From an uncultured Angelakisella sp. (GTDB lineage Bacteria; Bacillota; Clostridia; Oscillospirales; Ruminococcaceae): a DNA stretch of 25,773 nucleotides. Both the position numbers and the translations under genes were made by a program. The DNA lies in NCBI GenBank assembly GCA_910585525.1, contig CAJUFR010000030.1:1-25773 (forward strand), given 5' to 3'. The notes beneath the pieces are model-generated. The model had not been told where the DNA came from. It did not search any database and was given only the letters and a program-made list of their open reading frames with translations. Positions 6,157 to 13,771 of the stretch are shown one piece after another. How positions within the stretch are numbered: the stretch's first letter is position 1; every line of letters begins with the position of its first letter.

Positions 6157-7880
6157 TGGAGTACAAAGGGAATCCGGTATCAGAAGGGATCGCGGTAGGC
6201 AAGGCGTATCTGTACCAGCCTTATGTACCGCAGGTGACGGAGGGAGAGATCCCGGAGGACCAGGCCCCGGCGGCAGTGGCCCGGTACGAGAAACTGCTGG
6301 AGGGGGCCAAACAGGAATTGGCCGCCATCCGGGACCGGCTGGAGAAGGCCGGTGACGGCGACAAGGCGAAGATATTCACCGCCCATCAGGATATCCTCTT
6401 TGACGTGGCGATGGATGAGGAGATCCGGGACAAGATCACCTACGACTTCATGACCCCGGAGTGGGCCATCCACAAGGTGTACGAGAAGTTCATCAAGATA
6501 CTGAACAAGGCCAAGGACGACCTGATCCGGGAGCGGGTGGCGGACATGCGGGACGTGAAGAACCGCCTGCTGCGCATCGCCGCCGGCGTGCCGGAGAAAA
6601 ACCTGGCCGCCCTGGGGGAGCCGGTAATCGTGGTGGCCCACGACCTGCTGCCCTCCGATACCGCCACCCTGGACCGGAAGAACGTCCTGGCCCTGGTCAC
6701 CGAGATTGGCGGCGCCACCTCCCACAGCGCCATCATCGCCCGCAGCTACGAGATACCCGCCCTGCTGGGGGTGGACGGGGCGATGGAAAACCTGAGCCAC
6801 GGCCAGGAGATCGCGGTGGACGCGGTGGAAGGGCTGCTGGTGGCCGACCCCTCCGGGGAGGTGAAGGCGGACTTTGCCAAAAAGCGGGAAGCCTTCCTCA
6901 AGCGCCGGGAGGAGGAGAAGAAGTTCCTGGGGGTGGAGCCCAGGATGGCCGACGGCACCCTGCTGCCGGTGCACCTCAACGTGGGCAGCGCCAACGACCA
7001 GGAACTGGCCGCCGAAAAATACACCGACGGGGTGGGCCTGTTCCGCACCGAGTTCATCTACATGGGCAAGGAGCAGCTGCCCACCGAGGATGAGCAGTAC
7101 GAGATATACAAGAAGGTGCTCACCGCCTTTGGGGACCGGCCGGTGACCATCCGCACCCTGGACATCGGCGGGGACAAGAAGCTCCAGTGCATGGAACTGC
7201 CGGTGGAGGAAAACCCCTTCCTGGGCAACCGGGCGCTGCGCCTCTGCTTCTCGATGCCGGAGGTGTTCCTCACCCAGCTGCGGGCGGCGCTCCGGGCCTC
7301 GGTCCACGGCAACCTGTGGATCATGTTCCCCATGGTGGGCAGCATGGACGACATCCGCCGGGCCAAGGCTTTTGTCCAGCAGGCCAAGGACCAGCTGGAC
7401 GCCCAGGGCGTCCCCTACTCCCCCAACGTCAAGCTGGGCATCATGGTGGAGATCCCCTCCATCGCCTTGGTGGCCGACCTGGCCGCCAAGGAGGTGGACT
7501 TTGCCAGCATCGGCACCAACGACCTGACCCAGTATTCCACCGCCGTGGACCGGATGAACCCGGCGCTGCGGGAATACTACCAAAGCTACCACCCCGCCCT
7601 CTTCCGCCTGATCGGGTACGTGGTGGAATCCTTCGCCAAGGAGGGCAAGCCGGTGAGCGTCTGCGGGGAGATGGGGGGCGACCCCTACGCCGCCGCCGTG
7701 CTGGCGGGCCTTGGGATGAGCAAGCTGAGCATGGGCTCCGCCTCGGTGGCCCGCATCAAGAAGATGCTCTCCGGCCTTACCATGGAGAAGGCCAGGGAAC
7801 TGGCGGCCAAGGCCCGCAGCCTGCCCACCAACGATGAGGTGGAAAGCTACCTGAAAGCCGAGCTGGCGGCGCTGTTGTAA
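6156..7880 (+). CDS. ptsI: Phosphoenolpyruvate-protein phosphotransferase, PTS Enzyme I
   Basis: The 574-residue product has the full Enzyme I order: N-terminal swivel and HPr-binding helices (about 1-225) with the phosphorylated His190 in GGATSHSAIIARS, then the PEP-binding barrel with LFRTEFIYMG, DIGGDKKLQC, IGTNDLTQY and the catalytic Cys in VCGEMGGDP near 501. It takes phosphate from PEP and passes it to HPr. Length matches the family. I prefer the ATG at 6156, seven bases after GGAGG (6144-6148); the ATG at 6153 would add one Met and leaves only four bases. Both overlap the HAD stop. The ptsH gene follows after a palindromic repeat. No sugar-specific EII gene is in the window. Confidence 0.96.
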   Translation: MEYKGNPVSEGIAVGKAYLYQPYVPQVTEGEIPEDQAPAAVARYEKLLEGAKQELAAIRDRLEKAGDGDKAKIFTAHQDILFDVAMDEEIRDKITYDFMTPEWAIHKVYEKFIKILNKAKDDLIRERVADMRDVKNRLLRIAAGVPEKNLAALGEPVIVVAHDLLPSDTATLDRKNVLALVTEIGGATSHSAIIARSYEIPALLGVDGAMENLSHGQEIAVDAVEGLLVADPSGEVKADFAKKREAFLKRREEEKKFLGVEPRMADGTLLPVHLNVGSANDQELAAEKYTDGVGLFRTEFIYMGKEQLPTEDEQYEIYKKVLTAFGDRPVTIRTLDIGGDKKLQCMELPVEENPFLGNRALRLCFSMPEVFLTQLRAALRASVHGNLWIMFPMVGSMDDIRRAKAFVQQAKDQLDAQGVPYSPNVKLGIMVEIPSIALVADLAAKEVDFASIGTNDLTQYSTAVDRMNPALREYYQSYHPALFRLIGYVVESFAKEGKPVSVCGEMGGDPYAAAVLAGLGMSKLSMGSASVARIKKMLSGLTMEKARELAAKARSLPTNDEVESYLKAELAALL

Positions 7881-8041
7881 GAACCTGTTTAGTATCTAGA
7901 CGCGCGGCGGATGGCAAGGGATTTTTCCGTCAGGCGCAGACAAATTTTTGCAGCAATACTGTATGTATTGCAAAAAAATTTGGCAAAGCATGGCGGAAAA
8001 AGACCTGCCAGTCGGCGTGCGGATAGATGCTGAACAGGTTC
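7881..8041. repeat. 161-bp long-hairpin repeat, family A (full copy), between ptsI and ptsH
   Basis: Outer arms GAACCTGTTTAGTATCT (7881-7897) and AGATGCTGAACAGGTTC (8025-8041) pair with two mismatches. Inside, GGCAAGGGATTTTTCCGTCA pairs with TGGCGGAAAAAGACCTGCC, then AAATTTTTGCA with TGCAAAAAAATTT, ending in a perfect GCAATAC-tgtat-GTATTGC tip. The whole element is one imperfect hairpin. It begins directly at the ptsI stop codon. It may be a small non-autonomous mobile element or an mRNA-stabilising or processing structure. Confidence 0.85.
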
Positions 8042-8098
8042 TCAGATACCGCCGGCAACGCCATAGATCAAACTGAAAAGTAATGGAGGAGAACGCCC

Positions 8099-8371
8099 AT
8101 GTACAGCAAACGCACCGTCATCAAGAACAAGACCGGCCTGCACGCCCGCCCTGCTTCCGAGTTCATCGCCATGGCCAGCAAGTTCCAGTCCCGCATCACC
8201 ATCAAGAAGCTGAGCGAGGACGAGGATGCCAACGCCAAGTCCATCGTGATGCTCCTTTCCCTGGGTCTTGCCCAGGGCGAAGAGGTGGAGATCGTCGCCA
8301 AGGGCGAGGACGAGGTGGAGGCTGTGGATAAGCTGATCGCCCTCATCGACAGCAAGTTCGGGGAGGAGTAA
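8099..8371 (+). CDS. ptsH: Phosphocarrier protein HPr
   Basis: The 90-residue protein carries phosphate from Enzyme I to the EII proteins. GLHARPASEF holds the active His15, and KSIVMLLSLG holds Ser48, equivalent to the regulatory Ser46 that HPr kinase phosphorylates in Firmicutes for carbon catabolite control (a two-residue insertion explains the shift). His15 rules out Crh, which has Gln there. Start ATG 8099 has GGAGG 11 bases upstream (8085-8089). It is followed by a good terminator, so it ends the transcript. HPr kinase and EII genes are not in the window. Confidence 0.96.
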   Translation: MYSKRTVIKNKTGLHARPASEFIAMASKFQSRITIKKLSEDEDANAKSIVMLLSLGLAQGEEVEIVAKGEDEVEAVDKLIALIDSKFGEE

Positions 8372-8401
8372 GCCGCTCCCTTCGGTATCATGGCAAAGGC
8401 C

Positions 8402-8435
8402 GCCCGTCTGCCGGTATGGCAGGCGGGCGATTTTT
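8402..8435 (+). terminator. Intrinsic terminator after ptsH
   Basis: GCCCGTCTGCC (8402-8412), loop GGTAT, GGCAGGCGGGC (8418-8428), then GA and five T. One G-U pair in an 11-bp stem. Confidence 0.88.
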
Positions 8436-8468
8436 ACAGCTGCCAGCCAACTTTTGCCAAAGCCCCCC

Positions 8469-8497
8469 TTTGCAAACCTCTTAAATTTTGCTATAAT
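8469..8497 (+). promoter_or_regulatory. Promoter of the aminotransferase-trpS operon
   Basis: -35 TTTGCA (8469-8474), 17-base spacer, perfect -10 TATAAT (8492-8497); leader of about 75 bases with no T-box structure that I can recognise. Confidence 0.72.
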
Positions 8498-8579
8498 ATC
8501 TAATTAAAGATGTGAGATGGACCTTTTACCAAGCCATCATCCCGCAAAGTAAAATTTACAGGACAAAGCAGGTGTTTTT

Positions 8580-9770
8580 ATGGACTTGAAAATTTCCCAG
8601 CGAATGGCCGCTATGCAGCCCTCCGCCATTCGGGAGATCTTCAAAAACATGAGCGACCCTTCCATCATCCCCTTTGCCGGGGGCAACCCCTCCCAGGACG
8701 CCTTCCCGGTGAAGGAACTGGAGAACATCGCTCGCATCATCTTTGAAAACAACCCCACCGCCGCCCTCCAGTATTCGGTTACCGAGGGCTACCCCCAGCT
8801 GCGGGAGGCCGCCAAGCAATTCGCCGACCGGCGGGAGCCCGGCCTGGTGAAGGAGGGGGACGGCTGCGTCATCACCAGCGGGGCCCAGCAGGCCATCCAG
8901 CTGGCTGCCCAGTGCCTGGTGGACGAGGGGGATACCGTCCTCTGCGAAAATCCCACCTTCATCGGGGCCCTCAACGCCTTCCGCACCTGCCGGGCCAAGC
9001 TGGTGGGCATCGACATGGAGGAGGACGGCATCTCCATCGACGGGCTGGAGGCCGCCATCCGGGATGAGCCCCGGGCAAAACTCCTCTACCTCATCCCCAA
9101 CTTCCAGAACCCCACCGGCGTCACTATGTCCCTGGAGAAGCGCCAGGAGGTGTACCGCGTCTGCAAAAAAGCGGGCATCGTGATCCTGGAGGACAACCCC
9201 TACGGGGACCTGCGGTTCGCCGGCACCCACATCCCCGCCATCAAGACCATGGACACCGAGGGCATCGTCTGCTACTGCGGCACCTTCTCCAAGATCATCT
9301 CCCCCGGTCTCCGGGTGGGGTACGCCATCGGCCCCCAGCAGCTGCTGGACAAGATGGTGGTGGCCAAGCAGTGCAGCGACGTCCACACTACCATCCTCAG
9401 TCAGATCATCTGCTGCCAGTTCCTGCAATCCTGCAACATCGGCAGCCACCTGTCGGTGCTGAAGAAGCTGTACCGGGGTAAATGTGGCCTGATGCTCCAG
9501 GCCATGCGCCAGCAGATGGACCGGGCGGTGTTCACCGCCCCGGAGGGGGGCTTCTTCGTCTGGTGCGTCCTCCCCGACCGGGTGGGATTGATGGACTTTG
9601 TCCGGGCCGCCGGGGAGGCCAAGGTGGCCGTGGTCCCCGGCACCACCTTCCTGCCGGATACCGCCGCCCCCTGCTCGGCGGTGCGGCTCAACTTCTCCGC
9701 CCCGTCCAACCAGCAGATCACCGACGGCATCGAGCGCCTGGGCAAGGTGCTGGACCGTTTTCTCCGCTGA
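8580..9770 (+). CDS. PLP-dependent class I/II aminotransferase, 2-aminoadipate/LysN-like
   Basis: The 396-residue enzyme belongs to fold-type I aminotransferases: PFAGGNPSQDAFP near 31-43, YSVTEGYPQLREA, IPNFQNPTG with Asn177, ILEDNPYGDLRF with Asp205, and the PLP lysine Lys238 in GTFSKIISPGLRVGY, followed by Arg in RLNFS near 373 for the substrate carboxylate. The FAGGNPS opening is typical of the LysN/MocR-domain group that acts on aromatic, branched or aminoadipate substrates; there is no N-terminal GntR domain, so it is the enzyme only. The true substrate is open; the trpS gene 25 bases downstream hints at an aromatic amino acid link (inference). The ribosome site (CAGGTG) is weak. Confidence 0.9.
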   Translation: MDLKISQRMAAMQPSAIREIFKNMSDPSIIPFAGGNPSQDAFPVKELENIARIIFENNPTAALQYSVTEGYPQLREAAKQFADRREPGLVKEGDGCVITSGAQQAIQLAAQCLVDEGDTVLCENPTFIGALNAFRTCRAKLVGIDMEEDGISIDGLEAAIRDEPRAKLLYLIPNFQNPTGVTMSLEKRQEVYRVCKKAGIVILEDNPYGDLRFAGTHIPAIKTMDTEGIVCYCGTFSKIISPGLRVGYAIGPQQLLDKMVVAKQCSDVHTTILSQIICCQFLQSCNIGSHLSVLKKLYRGKCGLMLQAMRQQMDRAVFTAPEGGFFVWCVLPDRVGLMDFVRAAGEAKVAVVPGTTFLPDTAAPCSAVRLNFSAPSNQQITDGIERLGKVLDRFLR

Positions 9771-9795
9771 ATCCAACCAAAGGAGGTACACCGCC

Positions 9796-10830
9796 ATGGC
9801 GGAAACCACAGCCACCCCGGCTCCCCAGGGGGAGCGTAAAAAGATCATCTTCTCCGGCATCCAGCCCACCGGCGTCTTTACCCTGGGCAACTACATCGGG
9901 GCCGTCCGCCACTGGGGGCCCCTCCAGGAGCAGTACCGCTGCATCTACAGCGTAGTGGACCTCCATTCTATCACCGTCCGCCAGGACCCCGCCGTCCTTC
10001 GGAAGCGCACCCTGGAGGCTTACGCCCTGCTGATGGCCTGCGGTATGGACCCGGAAAAGAGCATCCTCTTTATCCAGAGCCATAACCCCCACCACACCGA
10101 ATGCTCCTGGGTCCTCAACTGCTCCACCCAGTTCGGGGAGTTGAGCCGGATGACCCAGTTCAAGGACAAGGCCGCCCGGTACGCCGACAACATCAACGCC
10201 GGGCTGTTCACCTACCCGGTGCTGATGGCCGCCGATATCCTCCTTTACCAGACCGACCTGGTGCCGGTGGGGGAGGACCAGCGGCAGCATGTGGAGATCA
10301 CCCGGGACATCGCCGGACGGTTCAACGGCGCCTACGGCACCACCTTCACCATGCCGGAGGCCCTGATCTCCCGGGCCGAGGAGGGGGCCCGGATCATGTC
10401 CCTCCAGGACCCCACGAAGAAGATGTCCAAGTCCGACCCCAACCCCAAGGGCTGCGTCTCCATCCTGGACGAGCCGGGGGTCATCATAAAGAAGTTCCGC
10501 AGCGCCGTCACCGACAGCGACGCCCAGGTGGTCTACGCCCCGGGCAAGGACGGCATCAACAACCTGATGCGCATTTACGCCGCCTTCACCGGCAAGAGCC
10601 TGGAGGCCATCCAGGAGGAGTTTGCCGGCAAGGGCTACGGCGACTTTAAGACCGCAGTGGGGGAGGCGGTGGTCCAGGGCCTCGCCCCCATCCAGGCCCG
10701 GTACAAGGAACTGATGGATGACAAAGCCTATCTGGAGACGTGCTACCGCCAAGGGGCCCAGCAGGCCATGCGTCTCAGCGGCAGGACGCTGGAGAAGGTC
10801 TACAAGCGGGTGGGATTCCTGCACGAATAA
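9796..10830 (+). CDS. trpS: Tryptophanyl-tRNA synthetase
   Basis: The 344-residue class I synthetase charges tRNA-Trp. It has the HIGH-equivalent in SGIQPTGVFTLGNYIGA, the Trp-site segments (PVGEDQRQHVEITRDIAGRF), and KMSKS at 209-213. Length is normal for bacterial TrpRS with a short extra N-terminus of about 15 residues (MAETTATPAPQGERKK). The start ATG has AGGAGG nine bases upstream; the frame stays open back into the aminotransferase gene but only as a shadow. It is co-transcribed with the aminotransferase and ends at a strong terminator. Confidence 0.97.
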   Translation: MAETTATPAPQGERKKIIFSGIQPTGVFTLGNYIGAVRHWGPLQEQYRCIYSVVDLHSITVRQDPAVLRKRTLEAYALLMACGMDPEKSILFIQSHNPHHTECSWVLNCSTQFGELSRMTQFKDKAARYADNINAGLFTYPVLMAADILLYQTDLVPVGEDQRQHVEITRDIAGRFNGAYGTTFTMPEALISRAEEGARIMSLQDPTKKMSKSDPNPKGCVSILDEPGVIIKKFRSAVTDSDAQVVYAPGKDGINNLMRIYAAFTGKSLEAIQEEFAGKGYGDFKTAVGEAVVQGLAPIQARYKELMDDKAYLETCYRQGAQQAMRLSGRTLEKVYKRVGFLHE

Positions 10831-10856
10831 AAAAGAGGGCGTAAGCCCTCTTTTTT
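10831..10856. terminator. Bidirectional terminator between trpS and the LRR-like gene
   Basis: Stem GAGGGC (10835-10840), loop GTAA, stem GCCCTC (10845-10850), T6 on the plus side and A-run (T-run on minus) on the other. Its edge overlaps the stop codon of the convergent gene. Confidence 0.93.
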
Positions 10857-11850
10857 ATTCGTCACCGCCCTCCCGGAGCCACCGGGAGCCGGGCATCAGC
10901 TGGCCGTGGAGCAGGAAATATTCCACGATCCGGGCCGCCAGGTCCAGGTCCTCCAGCGCCCACTTTTTGGCCACCGGGGACTGGCCCCCGATCTCGATGG
11001 GGCAAAGTTCCTCTACCGTGTCATAGTCGGTGTTGTGGCTCATGTAGCTGACCCCGTTCTCCATATCGTCATACCAGAGGGCGGCCCAGCCCGGGGCAAA
11101 CTCCCCGCCCAGGAACATCTCCTCCCCCCAGGGCTCAAAGGAGAGGGAAAGGCTTTCCACCTTCTCACGGCGGATGGCATCCGCCAGCCGGGCGGCCAGG
11201 GTCTCCCGCTGCTCCTGGGTCAGGTTTTTCCAGTTGTCCTCCTGGTACTCGCCGTAAGAGAAGTCCTTCCACCCGGCGGGGGGCGCGCCGCAGAACTCCA
11301 CCAAGACGCACCGCACCCCGTCGTAGCCCTCATACCGGTAGTCGATGGTGATATCCTCGCCGTCCAGTTCCTCCATGTCCTCATAGTCCACATCCTTGTA
11401 GAAGGGCTGTTCCTCCACCAGGGCAGGGGTCTCCTTCTGGAGAGGGAGACTGTCCAGCACCTCGGTGTGTTTCAGCTTCCGCCGGGGCGGCAGATAGACC
11501 TTTTCCAGGGCGGGGAGTTCCGCCAGCAGGCGGCAGTCGGTGAAGTCGCTTTCGGAAAGTTCCAGCATCCGCAGCTTTTTGCATTGGGTCAGGAAGGACC
11601 AGTCCCCGATCTCGGTCTTGGTCAGCTTCAGGTACTCCAGGTTCTTCATCTCCCCGATGAGGGAAAAGTCGCCCTTCTCCTCCCGGAGCCAGGCGGGGGT
11701 GCGGTAGCCGTCGGTGCTCTGGGACCGGTTCACCTTCCACCGGTCCAGCCGCTTGATCCTCAGCAGGTCCCCCGGGGTCTGGGGGCAGCCCTGCATGTTA
11801 TTTTTGATCCAGGTAAGGAGCCGGGGGTCTACTTTGTATTCTTTGTCCAT
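10855..11850 (-). CDS. Leucine-rich-repeat-like protein of unknown function, third gene of the TA locus
   Basis: The 331-residue, acidic, soluble protein has no signal peptide or membrane segment. Residues of about 70-130 hold three LRR-like units (LIGEMKNLEYLKLTKTEIGD, FLTQCKKLRMLELSESDFTD, LLAELPALEKVYLPP). The C-terminal half is rich in Trp, Tyr and acidic residues and I do not recognise a domain. I prefer the ATG at 11848-11850, ten bases after AGGAG; an ATG six codons earlier is upstream of that site. It starts 31 bases after the toxin stop, with no terminator between, so it is probably co-transcribed with the antitoxin and toxin. It might be an unrelated neighbour, a third regulator, or an immunity-type protein; I cannot say which. 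Confidence 0.72.
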   Translation of the reverse strand: MDKEYKVDPRLLTWIKNNMQGCPQTPGDLLRIKRLDRWKVNRSQSTDGYRTPAWLREEKGDFSLIGEMKNLEYLKLTKTEIGDWSFLTQCKKLRMLELSESDFTDCRLLAELPALEKVYLPPRRKLKHTEVLDSLPLQKETPALVEEQPFYKDVDYEDMEELDGEDITIDYRYEGYDGVRCVLVEFCGAPPAGWKDFSYGEYQEDNWKNLTQEQRETLAARLADAIRREKVESLSLSFEPWGEEMFLGGEFAPGWAALWYDDMENGVSYMSHNTDYDTVEELCPIEIGGQSPVAKKWALEDLDLAARIVEYFLLHGQLMPGSRWLREGGDE

Positions 11851-11881
11851 GATGTGGTCTCCTGTCATTGGGTTTGGGCCG

Positions 11882-12160
11882 CTATTTCTCCAGCAGGTCG
11901 GAATGGGTCCCGGTGCGGGAAGCGGTCAGGATAAGGGTGTCATTTTGGACGGCATAGATAAAAAGCCAGTCCGGCTGGATATGACATTCCCGGAAGCCGG
12001 CATAATTGCCCGTCAACGGGTGGTCCCGGAACTGCTTATCCAGCGGTTTTTCCTCCAGCAGGGTGTCGATGACCCGCTCCAGGCGGGACAGGTCATAGCC
12101 GCGTTTTTTGATGCGCTTGTAGTCCTTGCGGAACTGGCTGGTGGTCACTAGCGTCAGCAT
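11882..12160 (-). CDS. YafQ-family mRNA interferase toxin
   Basis: The 92-residue RelE-superfamily protein is expected to cleave mRNA in the ribosome. It keeps the YafQ catalytic set: His in RDHPLTG, His in ECHIQPDW with the Asp and Trp after it, and the final His in RTGTHSDL. It overlaps the antitoxin gene by seven bases, which couples their translation. Length is as expected. All key residues are present, so it should be active. Confidence 0.93.
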   Translation of the reverse strand: MLTLVTTSQFRKDYKRIKKRGYDLSRLERVIDTLLEEKPLDKQFRDHPLTGNYAGFRECHIQPDWLFIYAVQNDTLILTASRTGTHSDLLEK

Positions 12161-12453
12161 CCGGCACCATCCGCTTCCTGGTCCAGTTCCGCAAACAGCG
12201 CCCCGGCGGAGGGGTACCCCTTGGCGGGAAGCTGGCCGGTCATGATGGCTCTGGCCTCCCGGAAGGCTTGCTCAGTCTCGGGGGTATAGCGGGGAAGTTT
12301 CATTTCAAAGGGGATGCCTCCCTCCATTACCGCCTGGTGCAGGAAAATGTTTACCGCATCGGTGATGGTGATGCCAAACCGGGCAAAAAGCTGCTCCGCC
12401 CCGGCCTTGGTCTCCGGGTCGATGCGGATGTTGAGGTTGGCTGTCTTTGCCAT
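12154..12453 (-). CDS. DinJ/RelB-family antitoxin
   Basis: The 99-residue protein starts with a ribbon-helix-helix DNA-binding domain (TANLNIRIDPETKAGAEQLF, then FGITITDAVNIFLHQAV) and ends with the toxin-binding tail (FEMKLPRYTPETEQAF). It should neutralise the YafQ toxin and repress its own promoter. The ATG at 12451-12453 sits eight bases after AGGAGG; the ATG two codons earlier is only two bases from it and is unlikely. A 13-bp palindrome between -35 and -10 of the promoter is the probable operator. Confidence 0.93.
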   Translation of the reverse strand: MAKTANLNIRIDPETKAGAEQLFARFGITITDAVNIFLHQAVMEGGIPFEMKLPRYTPETEQAFREARAIMTGQLPAKGYPSAGALFAELDQEADGAGC

Positions 12454-12476
12454 GGTCATCGCCTCCTTCCTGGTTT

Positions 12477-12505
12477 AGTATATCACGTTGTGATGGCAAT
12501 ATCAA
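12477..12505 (-). promoter_or_regulatory. Promoter and operator of the toxin-antitoxin operon
   Basis: Minus strand -35 TTGATA (12500-12505), 17-base spacer, -10 TATACT (12477-12482). The palindrome ATCAC-gtt-GTGAT (12482-12494, plus strand) occupies the spacer next to the -10, where a RHH antitoxin dimer would block RNA polymerase (inference). Confidence 0.82.
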
Positions 12506-12513
12506 TACATTGT

Positions 12514-12547
12514 AAAAGCCCCCTCCGCCCGGGAAGGACAGAGGGGG
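12514..12547 (-). terminator. Intrinsic terminator after the M23 peptidase gene
   Basis: On the minus strand CCCCCTC and GAGGGGG (plus 12519-12525 and 12541-12547) form a seven-pair stem with a 15-base loop followed by CTTTTA. Confidence 0.7.
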
Positions 12548-12552
12548 TCTTT

Positions 12553-13710
12553 TCATCCTTGCAAATAAGGCAGCGGATTGGTGTGCTTGCCGTTGACCCG
12601 GATCTCGAAGTGGAGGTGGGGGCCGGTGGACCAGCCGGTGCTGCCCACGTTGGCGATGTTCTCCCCCTTGCGGACCTCGTCCCCAACGCTGACGTTGATG
12701 CTGGACAGGTGGGCGTAAAGGGTGGAATAACCGCCGCCGTGGTCCAGGATCAGGTACTTGCCGTACCCCACCCCGGCGATGTAGGTGCTCTTGGTAAAGG
12801 TGACGGTGCCGGCGTTGGCGGCCACCACCTTCTTGCCGTTGACATTGGAGCCGGTGAAGTCCACCCCGGTGTGGAAGTCGGTACCGTTGAACCGCCAGCC
12901 GTAGTAGGAACTGATGTAGGTGTAGCCCGGCACCGGGTACATGAAGGTGCCCCCCACGAACTCCCCGCTCTCCTCCATGGCGGCGTAGATGCGGTCGATC
13001 TCATCCTGGGTCTCCTTCATCTCCTTTTGCTTGGCGGCGATGTCGGCTAAAAACTCCTTTTCCATCTGGTCGATGCTCTGTATCTGGGCCACAGTGGAAC
13101 TGAGTTTCTGGTCCAGCTGCCACTTCATGGCCTCCACCTCGGTCTTGGTGGAGGCCAGTTCCTCCCGGTCGGCTTCCACGGCGGCCTTGGCGGTCTCCAC
13201 GTCCTCCAGCGTCTGCTTCAGGTCGTCCAAAATGTCCTGGTCGTGCTGGGCCACCCGGCGGAGATACTCGCTGGTGGTGAGGAAGTCCCCGAAGCTGTCC
13301 GCCCCCAGCACCAGGGAGAGCATGGAGGTGTTTTCCGCCATGTACATGGCCCGCATCCGGCGCTTGAAGAGGTCGTAGTTCTCGTCGATGCTCTCCTCCA
13401 GGCCGTCGATCTCCTCCTCCTTGCGGGCGATCTCCTCCTCCAGGGCGGTGATCTTCTGCTCCAGCACCGCAATCTGGCTGCGGATGATGCCGATCTCCTG
13501 GGTGGTCTTTTCCTTGATGGCCTCCTGCTTGGCCCGCTCGGTCTTGGCGTTGTCCACCTTGGCCTGGAGGGCATCGGCCTCGGCCTGCAGCTGCTTGTAG
13601 CGGTCGTTGAGGTCGTCGATGGATTCCTCCGCAAAGGCGGCGGGGGCAGAGACGAGCAGCATCCCCCCGCAGAGGGCGAGGGCGAGCAGCCTTTTGAAAA
13701 ACCGTTTCAT
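12553..13710 (-). CDS. Coiled-coil M23 murein hydrolase/activator (EnvC/PcsB-like), FtsEX partner
   Basis: The 385-residue protein has a signal peptide (1-27, ending SAPAAFA), a long coiled coil (about 30-245, Lys/Glu-rich heptads with a short helical tip near 115-150), and a C-terminal LytM/M23 domain (about 255-385). The zinc site is complete: His280 and Asp284 (FHTGVDF), His334 (YAHL) and His367 (PHLHFE), so it is probably an active peptidoglycan endopeptidase, unlike E. coli EnvC. It lies directly after ftsX. In this arrangement FtsEX in the membrane bends the coiled coil to switch the peptidase on at division or during elongation. The ribosome site AAGGAG is about 13 bases from the ATG. 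Confidence 0.93.
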   Translation of the reverse strand: MKRFFKRLLALALCGGMLLVSAPAAFAEESIDDLNDRYKQLQAEADALQAKVDNAKTERAKQEAIKEKTTQEIGIIRSQIAVLEQKITALEEEIARKEEEIDGLEESIDENYDLFKRRMRAMYMAENTSMLSLVLGADSFGDFLTTSEYLRRVAQHDQDILDDLKQTLEDVETAKAAVEADREELASTKTEVEAMKWQLDQKLSSTVAQIQSIDQMEKEFLADIAAKQKEMKETQDEIDRIYAAMEESGEFVGGTFMYPVPGYTYISSYYGWRFNGTDFHTGVDFTGSNVNGKKVVAANAGTVTFTKSTYIAGVGYGKYLILDHGGGYSTLYAHLSSINVSVGDEVRKGENIANVGSTGWSTGPHLHFEIRVNGKHTNPLPYLQG

Positions 13711-13743
13711 AGCGGGATAAAGAACTCCTTTCCTGGAACGAAT

Positions 13744-13760
13744 GGGAGCCGGCGGCTCCC
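13744..13760. other. Hairpin in the ftsX-peptidase gap
   Basis: GGGAGCC-ggc-GGCTCCC is a perfect seven-pair stem in the 61-base gap between ftsX and the peptidase gene. There is no T-run, so it is not a terminator; it may be an mRNA processing or stability element. Confidence 0.5.
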
Positions 13761-13771
13761 ATCAAAAGATG

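Noticed and set aside
8500..8579. T-box or other amino acid riboswitch before the aminotransferase-trpS operon
   Set aside because: The leader is about 75 bases and lacks a T-box motif or a terminator/antiterminator pair.
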